Assembly: GCA_022826925.1 (NCBI GenBank)
Contig: JAJDTX010000094.1
Location: 1-64,000 of the forward strand
Direction: 5' to 3'
From: Bryobacterales bacterium
Lineage (GTDB): Bacteria; Acidobacteriota; Terriglobia; Bryobacterales; UBA6623
Length of the DNA stretch: 64,000 bases
Both the position numbers and the translations under genes were made by a program. Position 1 is the stretch's first letter. Every line of letters starts with the position of its first letter. Below, piece after piece: positions 59,047 to 64,000 of this stretch. The notes beneath the pieces were generated by a model. That model searched no databases. It was not told where the DNA came from and saw only the letters and a list, made by a program, of their open reading frames with translations.

Positions 59047-59412
59047 TCAGATGCGCTTCAAATGCCGGACCGTTAGTGGATTGTCGACATTGCCGGTATT
59101 GAGCGTCGTGTTGGGTTCGAGAAGCACGACCTCACACGGTTCCTCGGCCACTGGCCTGTGTTCGACACCATGCGGCACGATGATGAACTCTCCCGGCCCG
59201 ACGAGTTGCGCTTCCTGGTCCCGAAATTCCATCCGCAGGCGGCCCGAAATGACGAGAAAGAGCTCGTCCTCGTCAGCATGGCTGTGCCAGACGAACTCTC
59301 CTTCGAGCTTGACCAGCTTGATCTGCATATCGTTGATGTCGCCGGCTATTCTCGGAGACCAAGGTTCCTGAAACGCGGCAAAGCCGTCCGCAAGGCTCTT
59401 CTTGGCAATCAT
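59047..59412 (-). CDS. Small cupin-domain protein
   Basis: The 121-residue chain is a single cupin_2 barrel: FVWHSHADEDELFLVISGRLRM carries the first metal-binding motif (HxH, E) and GPGEFIIVPHGVEHRPVA the second (H). It may be an isomerase, oxygenase or sensor; the substrate is unknown. It is convergent with the NUDIX gene. Confidence 0.92.
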   Translation of the reverse strand: MIAKKSLADGFAAFQEPWSPRIAGDINDMQIKLVKLEGEFVWHSHADEDELFLVISGRLRMEFRDQEAQLVGPGEFIIVPHGVEHRPVAEEPCEVVLLEPNTTLNTGNVDNPLTVRHLKRI

Positions 59413-59973
59413 CTCGTCCTCGTGGATCTGCCAGCTCGAGAAAAGGCCCTGAAGCGCCTTGGCACGCCCGTCCCGGCTTCGAATTCGGAAACACCGCCAA
59501 TCCGAGTCGACTCGACAGCTGGGAGGGCGTCCAGATCGGTCACATTCTCAGTCCCCTTGCGACCCGTATCAGTTGCGGTTCCGGTGTCGCTCGCTTCGCT
59601 CAAGCCTATGCCAGCCAGCAGATCTCGCCAGATGCGATGACATCGGCTGTGAAGCTCTGCTAACATCTTTGCTGTCAGAAACTTAAATGCTCCCAAGAAC
59701 ACACCCCATGCCCGCACACTGTATCACAATCATGCGTGCCACCGTACTGTTGGTCGAGCATCTTCGGTTCTCTCCGCGCGAGCCTCGCGCAGCCTTGCCG
59801 GCAAGCTCTCCCGCTCTGGCCGGGACTCCCGCGTCGCGGCCCTCCGAGTGGCTGGTTGCAGGTGTGATCCAGCCAGCAATTGCGCCATATGCTCGCACGG
59901 TTCACGGCGGGCTTCCCGAATCCGAGGAAGCTGGGAAAGCAATCGGTTTCGCCGTCTGATCCCGCTGCGGCAC
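59413..59973. other. Intergenic region before the metal-efflux operon
   Basis: The region between the cupin gene and the Cus operon promoter has no convincing gene. A leftward frame at 59409-59717 reads partly natural but lacks a family or start signal. No metal-responsive regulator gene (CueR, MerR, CusR) is present nearby. Confidence 0.4.
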
Positions 59974-60001
59974 TTGACAATCTGGAGAAGTGCCCTATGC
60001 T
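59974..60001 (+). promoter_or_regulatory. Promoter at the head of the Cus operon
   Basis: A perfect TTGACA at 59974-59979 and TATGCT at 59996-60001 lie 16 bases apart. The -10 box overlaps the ATG at 59997, so a transcript from here would begin near the in-frame GTG at 60009. The long 16-base spacer is also what MerR-type regulators can correct, but no dyad was clear. Confidence 0.5.
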
Positions 60002-60377
60002 GAATCCAGTGCGAACTAGGTCGGTCACTGCCGTGCTATTGGCATGGCTGCTAGTTGTGTCAGGGACCTGCCTCTGTCTCGCTGCGGTTCCGGCCCAGCC
60101 AGCCCCGGATTCCCACGATTGTGGCAGCGAACCGGCTGTGCCGGCCAGCGAAGATGGCGCTCCCTGCGAGTCAGGCTGCACCGTCGATGACGTAGTGAGG
60201 CCGCCCGCCGGAGACCGGGCCGCCGATCAAGCTGCGCCTTGTGTCGGTGCGGTACAGAGCGAAGCCGCGACCGAGCCCGCGATGGCGCCAGCTTGCTCGC
60301 ACGCCGGCCGCGACTTGATCGCGGGGCCGCTGCAAAGCACTCCGGCGTACATCCTGCATTCCGTCCTGCTCGTATAG
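59997..60377 (+). CDS. Small Cys-rich exported protein at head of Cus operon
   Basis: A signal peptide (AVLLAWLLVVSGTCLCLAA) is followed by about 95 residues with repeated Cys and acidic residues (HDCGSEP, APCESGCTVDD, AAPCVGA, APACSHAG), which could bind metal ions outside the membrane. Small exported proteins of this kind often precede CusCBA-type genes. Two starts are possible: the ATG at 59997 with GGAGAAG seven bases upstream, or a leaderless GTG at 60009 that fits the promoter. cusC follows about 180 bases on. Confidence 0.6.
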   Translation: MLNPVRTRSVTAVLLAWLLVVSGTCLCLAAVPAQPAPDSHDCGSEPAVPASEDGAPCESGCTVDDVVRPPAGDRAADQAAPCVGAVQSEAATEPAMAPACSHAGRDLIAGPLQSTPAYILHSVLLV

Positions 60378-60556
60378 CGTTCCCTTCGATTCCGTGGCGG
60401 GCCGGGCATCCAGCCCTCCCCGTCGTGGTGTCGCGGCCGGTCTGGGGACCTCTCTGATCCCTTGAAGGGCCGCGATTCCTTAGCAGGCCACGAGCCGGCA
60501 AGACGCGGAATTCCGCGTCGAGCGGCTCCAACTGAACCGGATAGGAGGAAGCGGGA

Positions 60557-61843
60557 ATGTTCATTCATCTTGTCGCCGGCATGGCTCTGGCTGCGGCGAC
60601 GCTGTCTGGCACCTACGCAACGCACGGCGACGAGCGCCTCGAGGCGCTTATCGAAGACGCACTCGGGGCCAACCCACGGGTGCTCCGGGCGTTTGCAGAC
60701 TACCAGGCTGCGCGTCATCGCGGCCCACAGGAAGCCGGACTGCCCGACCCCACAGTTTCTTTCACTCAGTTCGCCCGCACGGTCGAGACGAGAGTCGGCC
60801 CGCAGCAAAGAATGCTCTCAGTCTCGCAGGGCATTCCCGGCCTGGGCAAGCGCGGCGCCAAGAGCCAGCTTGCATCCAAGTCGGCCGAAGTCCACGACGA
60901 GCTGTATTCCGCCACGCGGGCGGAGATCGTTCTCCGTGTCAAGCACGCCTACTACGACCTCGGCTATCTGGACCGTGCGCTCGCTAAGACTAGCGAGGAC
61001 GAAGCCCTGCTGGAGCACTTCGAAGAAATCGCTCGTCGCCGATACGCGCAGGGATTCGGCTTGCAGGCTGATTCCCTGAGGCTTCAGGCGCAGATCATGC
61101 ACGCCACCCACAGGCGCCAGCAGCTGCTTGGCCAGAGGGTTGATCTAGAGGCGGCTCTGAACTCCCTGCGCGACGTGCCGGCCGATGCCGAGGTCGCCGA
61201 GGTTCTCCTGCCCCCCCTTCCCGGTCTGGATCTGGAGCGAGAGTCACTAGCGGAGATTGGGCGACAGGCGCGATCTGAGGTCCGAGCTGCGTTTCGGAGG
61301 ATCGAGGAGACCGAGAAGCGGGTCCATCTTGCGAAAATCCGGCATCGGCCGGATCTAACTCTTGGCTTGGCTTGGGGCAATATCCGGGCTCGCGGGACCC
61401 AACTCGGCGGAATGCCGATTCCCGGGGATGGCAAGGATTCCTACGCGGTCTCGGTCGGCGCGAAGTTGCCCCTCTTTCGCCGCAAGTACGACGCCGGAAT
61501 AATGGAGGCCGTGGAACGGCTCTCCGCGGCTCGACTCGCCTACCGGGACTCCGTCTCGGCGATGGAGGCGGAGATCCGCTCGCTCACATTCCGGATCGAG
61601 AACATCGAAAGACAGATACGCCTGTTCGAGAGCACGTTGGTCCCGCAGGCCGAGCAGGCGCTCGAGTCGACGCTGGCCGCCTACGCGAGCGGAACGATCG
61701 AAGTGACCGGGTTGCTCGATATCCAGCGCACGCTGCTGGATGTGCGGCTCGGATTGGCGCGTCTTGAGGCGGACTACCTGAAGGCGGTGGCTGATCTTGA
61801 AAGGGTGATCGGCACGGCTGTGCCGGAGGAGATGAACTCATGA
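60557..61843 (+). CDS. cusC: Outer-membrane efflux channel (TolC/CusC family)
   Basis: This is the outer-membrane factor of a tripartite efflux pump. Two long coiled-coil repeats are seen (about residues 70-200 and 245-420), with family-like ends SVSQGIPGLGKRGAKS, SVGAKLPLFRRKYDAG and YASGTIEVTGLLDIQRTLLD. A short signal peptide starts the chain, without a lipobox. AGGAGG eight bases before the ATG supports the start. The cusB start overlaps its stop (ATGA), so the pump is produced in balance. Confidence 0.9.
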   Translation: MFIHLVAGMALAAATLSGTYATHGDERLEALIEDALGANPRVLRAFADYQAARHRGPQEAGLPDPTVSFTQFARTVETRVGPQQRMLSVSQGIPGLGKRGAKSQLASKSAEVHDELYSATRAEIVLRVKHAYYDLGYLDRALAKTSEDEALLEHFEEIARRRYAQGFGLQADSLRLQAQIMHATHRRQQLLGQRVDLEAALNSLRDVPADAEVAEVLLPPLPGLDLERESLAEIGRQARSEVRAAFRRIEETEKRVHLAKIRHRPDLTLGLAWGNIRARGTQLGGMPIPGDGKDSYAVSVGAKLPLFRRKYDAGIMEAVERLSAARLAYRDSVSAMEAEIRSLTFRIENIERQIRLFESTLVPQAEQALESTLAAYASGTIEVTGLLDIQRTLLDVRLGLARLEADYLKAVADLERVIGTAVPEEMNS

Positions 61844-63219
61844 CGAAGCGGAAGGCGACAGTGCTTGTGGCCGTGGGCGTGGCAGTCATCGCCGCAGGAA
61901 TCGCGATATCATACTTCGGCGTGCTGGCGGGCGGCCCGCCGGCAGACAGGTCTCTCGACACTGGCTCCGAGACTGTCGGACTCTACGTCAAGCAGCTGCT
62001 CAGCCGCGCCGCGGGCTACGAGTCTCTCGACACTGGCTCCGAGGCTGCCGAACTCTTCACCTGCGGTATGCATCCTCAGGTCGCCCTAGAAGGCCCGGGG
62101 CAGTGCCCGATATGCGGGATGAATCTGGTTCCGATGGCTCCGCCCCCATCTCCAGAGGAGGTCGAGCAGGCAGGCGTGAAGGTGAGCAAGAGCTTCTTGC
62201 AAAACTTCGCCGTGCGAACCACGGTTGTCGAGCGTGCCGACCTGCCTGCCCGGATCCGCACGATCGGCTACCTCGATCAGGATGAGGCGAAGCTGGTTTC
62301 CGTCAGCACGAAGTTCGGTGGATGGATCGAGAGCCCCCGGGTCAGCACCGTCGGAGAGCGCGTCTCGAAGGGCGACACCCTGTTCGAGATTTACAGCCCC
62401 GGACTTGGCACTGCGCAGGAGGAATTTCTCGCATCCATCGAGTACCTAGGTCGGCTGACAGCGGCGAACGCATATCCGGACGCTGTACGTCGCGCTGAAT
62501 CTCTCGTGCATGCGGCGACGGGGAGGCTGCGCTCTTGGGATCTGACAGACCAGCAGATCGACGACTTGAGGTTGGCCGGGAAGGTCAGCCGGACGCTGGA
62601 GGCTTACTCACCGGCTTCAGGGTACGTCGTCGAGAAGATGGCCGACTCCTTGGAGGGCGCCAAGACCGTGCCGGGCATGACCATTCTCAAGATTGCGGAT
62701 CACTCGACCCTGTGGGCGAAAGTCGAGTTCTACGAGCACTACCTTCGCGACCTTCGTGCGGGCATGAGGGCGAAAGTTTCCATTGACGCGTACCCGGGGC
62801 GCAAATGGTACGGCCGACTGCTCTTCTTCGAGCCTGCGATGAATCCCCAGACACAGACCTTGGCTGGCTACGTCGAAGTCGAGAACTTGGACGGAAGGCT
62901 GCGGCCGAAGATGTACGCCACCATCGAGTTCCAATTGCCGGGTGCTAGGAATGCGCTCGTCGTTCCTGCTCAATCCGTACTGCGTTCCGGCAACGACCGG
63001 AACGTTGTGATCGTCGATGCGGGTGACGGGGTCTTCGTCCCTCGCGAGGTTGATCTCGGGATCGAGAGCGAAGGAAGGATCCAAGTCGTGGACGGGCTGG
63101 CCGAGGGAGAGCGCATCGTGACGTCGTCCCAGTTTCTTCTGGACTCGGAGAGTAATTTGCAAGTGGCGGTCGACAGGCTCTCGGGAAGTTCCGGTCACGA
63201 CAGGCACAGCGGTCACTAG
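61840..63219 (+). CDS. cusB: Cus-type membrane-fusion protein with heavy-metal-binding domain
   Basis: This periplasmic adaptor links the RND pump to the outer channel. An N-terminal membrane anchor is followed by a 24-residue duplicated linker, a heavy-metal-binding domain (FTCGMHPQV and GQCPICGMNLVPM, residues about 68-95), the barrel-sandwich hybrid (residues 120-290; GWIESPRVSTVGERVSKGD) and a C-terminal beta-barrel. The CxMH and CxxCxM motifs are typical for copper/silver (Cus) rather than zinc/cobalt (Czc) systems. It overlaps cusC by four bases and precedes cusA by 18. Confidence 0.92.
   Translation: MTKRKATVLVAVGVAVIAAGIAISYFGVLAGGPPADRSLDTGSETVGLYVKQLLSRAAGYESLDTGSEAAELFTCGMHPQVALEGPGQCPICGMNLVPMAPPPSPEEVEQAGVKVSKSFLQNFAVRTTVVERADLPARIRTIGYLDQDEAKLVSVSTKFGGWIESPRVSTVGERVSKGDTLFEIYSPGLGTAQEEFLASIEYLGRLTAANAYPDAVRRAESLVHAATGRLRSWDLTDQQIDDLRLAGKVSRTLEAYSPASGYVVEKMADSLEGAKTVPGMTILKIADHSTLWAKVEFYEHYLRDLRAGMRAKVSIDAYPGRKWYGRLLFFEPAMNPQTQTLAGYVEVENLDGRLRPKMYATIEFQLPGARNALVVPAQSVLRSGNDRNVVIVDAGDGVFVPREVDLGIESEGRIQVVDGLAEGERIVTSSQFLLDSESNLQVAVDRLSGSSGHDRHSGH
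61951..62042 (+). repeat. In-frame tandem duplication inside cusB
   Basis: The 20-base block beginning TCTCTCGACACTGGC occurs at 61951-61970 and again at 62023-62042, a period of 72 bases (24 codons). Similarity decays after the block. It encodes SLDTGSE twice, in the linker before the metal-binding domain. Confidence 0.75.
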
Positions 63220-63237
63220 AGAGGTTGGTTCCCGCTC

Positions 63238-64000
63238 ATGCTCAACAGAATCGTCGAGTGGTCGCTTCAAAACAAGCTCCTGGTCTTGGTCGTCTCGTTG
63301 ATGCTGGCCGTCGCAGGTGTCTATTCGATCGGTCAGATGCCGCTGGACGCCTTGCCCGACTTGTCTGATGTCCAAGTCGTTGTTTACACGCAGTACCCCG
63401 GCCAGTCCCCAAGGATCGTCGAGGACCAGATCACCTATCCCCTGACAACCCAGATGCTCGGCGTGCCCTACGCAGAGGTCGTACGAGGGTATTCATTCTT
63501 CGGATTCTCGCTGGTCTACGTGTTGTTCGAGGACGGTACGGATCTCTACTGGGCTCGGTCGAGGGTGTTGGAAACGCTGGGCCAGGTCGCTGAGCAGCTT
63601 CCGGAGGGTGTGTCCCCGTCCCTCGGCCCGGACGCGACAGGGGTTGGCTGGGCCTTCATCTACGCCTTGAAATCGGATCGCCACGACCTAAGCGAGCTCC
63701 GCTCTCTGCAGGACTGGTTCCTGCGATTCGAACTAACCGGAATTCCTGGTGTCGCCGAGGTAGCGAGCGTCGGCGGCTATGTGCGTCAGTACCAGATCGC
63801 AATCGATCCGCTCAAGCTGAGGGCCTACGGCATTCCGATCTCGCGCATCAAGGAGGCCGTGCAGCGAAGCAACCGCGACGTAGGCGGACGACTCCTCGAA
63901 TTGGCTGAGAAGGAGTTCATGATCCGTGGCAGAGGGTACATAGAGTCCATAGACGACATCCGCAAGATTTCGCTTGGCACTGACCGGACCGGCACGCCCG
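63238..64000 (+). CDS. cusA: Cus-type heavy-metal RND transporter, 5' part only
   Basis: This is the inner-membrane proton-driven pump for copper or silver ions, cut by the window end after 254 codons of roughly 1,040. The N-terminal membrane helix (NKLLVLVVSLMLAVAGVYSI) is followed by the porter subdomain blocks DALPDLSDVQVVVYTQYPGQ, PRIVEDQITYPLTTQMLGVP and GYSFFGFSLVYVLFEDGTD, which are typical of the heavy-metal efflux (CusA/CzcA) group. The metal-binding Met residues lie beyond the end. GAGAGG lies a few bases before the ATG. Confidence 0.92.
   Translation, partial: MLNRIVEWSLQNKLLVLVVSLMLAVAGVYSIGQMPLDALPDLSDVQVVVYTQYPGQSPRIVEDQITYPLTTQMLGVPYAEVVRGYSFFGFSLVYVLFEDGTDLYWARSRVLETLGQVAEQLPEGVSPSLGPDATGVGWAFIYALKSDRHDLSELRSLQDWFLRFELTGIPGVAEVASVGGYVRQYQIAIDPLKLRAYGIPISRIKEAVQRSNRDVGGRLLELAEKEFMIRGRGYIESIDDIRKISLGTDRTGTP

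Noticed and set aside
59409-59717. Leftward open frame of 102 codons before the Cus operon
   Set aside because: No family, no Shine-Dalgarno, and overlap with the cupin gene start. Treated as intergenic.

Overview
The window is GC-rich and gene-dense, with no rRNA, tRNA or CRISPR array that I could see. Gene content points to an Acidobacteriota member, probably of the Bryobacterales/Solibacteres type and possibly marine or host-associated. The evidence is a VWFA-related secreted protein of the type typical of that phylum, a DUF1501 plus DUF1549/DUF1553 pair, a sulfatase, a PQQ-type propeller, a GAF/SpoIIE phosphatase and TatA/TatC with acidic extensions. The phylum call is inference from gene families, not from a marker-gene tree.

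Layout. 0-3.3 kb is accessory: a membrane-anchored unknown, a frameshifted IS200/IS605 tnpA bounded by small hairpins, a VOC protein, an intact vapBC pair and a Cys-rich membrane protein. 3.8-8.8 kb holds tatA-tatC, ispG and a fused TRAP permease. 8.9-17.9 kb holds an agarase-like exported protein, a class V PLP enzyme, mobA, a lipoprotein, a sulfatase, an FAD-linked D-2-hydroxyacid dehydrogenase and a PQQ-like propeller. 18-24.6 kb holds a methyltransferase, a HAD phosphatase, and a tightly overlapping minus-strand operon of fatty-acid desaturase, HHxxxD acyltransferase and GH3-type acyl-adenylating enzyme, divergent from an OxyR-type regulator. This operon is the best candidate in the window for an undescribed biosynthetic system.

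24.8-44 kb mixes metabolism and housekeeping: an SDR, lysA, a GAF/PP2C phosphatase, a DeoC-fold protein that has lost all three catalytic residues, a NYN-LOTUS protein, a SIS isomerase, msrA, TerB, an SGNH hydrolase, GT9 with a degenerate RfaE2-like partner, and a Kef-type antiporter with a coupled 59-residue ORF. It ends with two large exported proteins, a propeller-PHP fusion and a beta-helix protein. 44-48 kb is accessory again: two methyltransferases, a Spy-like protein, an orphan HigA and a vapB with a decayed vapC. 48-59 kb holds DUF1501/DUF1549, dnaB, cdsA, uppS, the VWFA protein, TrmB-galU-pncA-NUDIX and a cupin. 60-64 kb is a Cus-type heavy-metal efflux operon: a Cys-rich exported protein, then cusC, cusB and cusA, with cusA cut by the window end.

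Several genes have promoter-like -10 boxes only 6 to 9 bases before the start codon, which suggests leaderless or near-leaderless transcripts. I saw no convincing intrinsic terminator (GC hairpin plus T-run). All family assignments come from reading motifs by eye; no database search was run.
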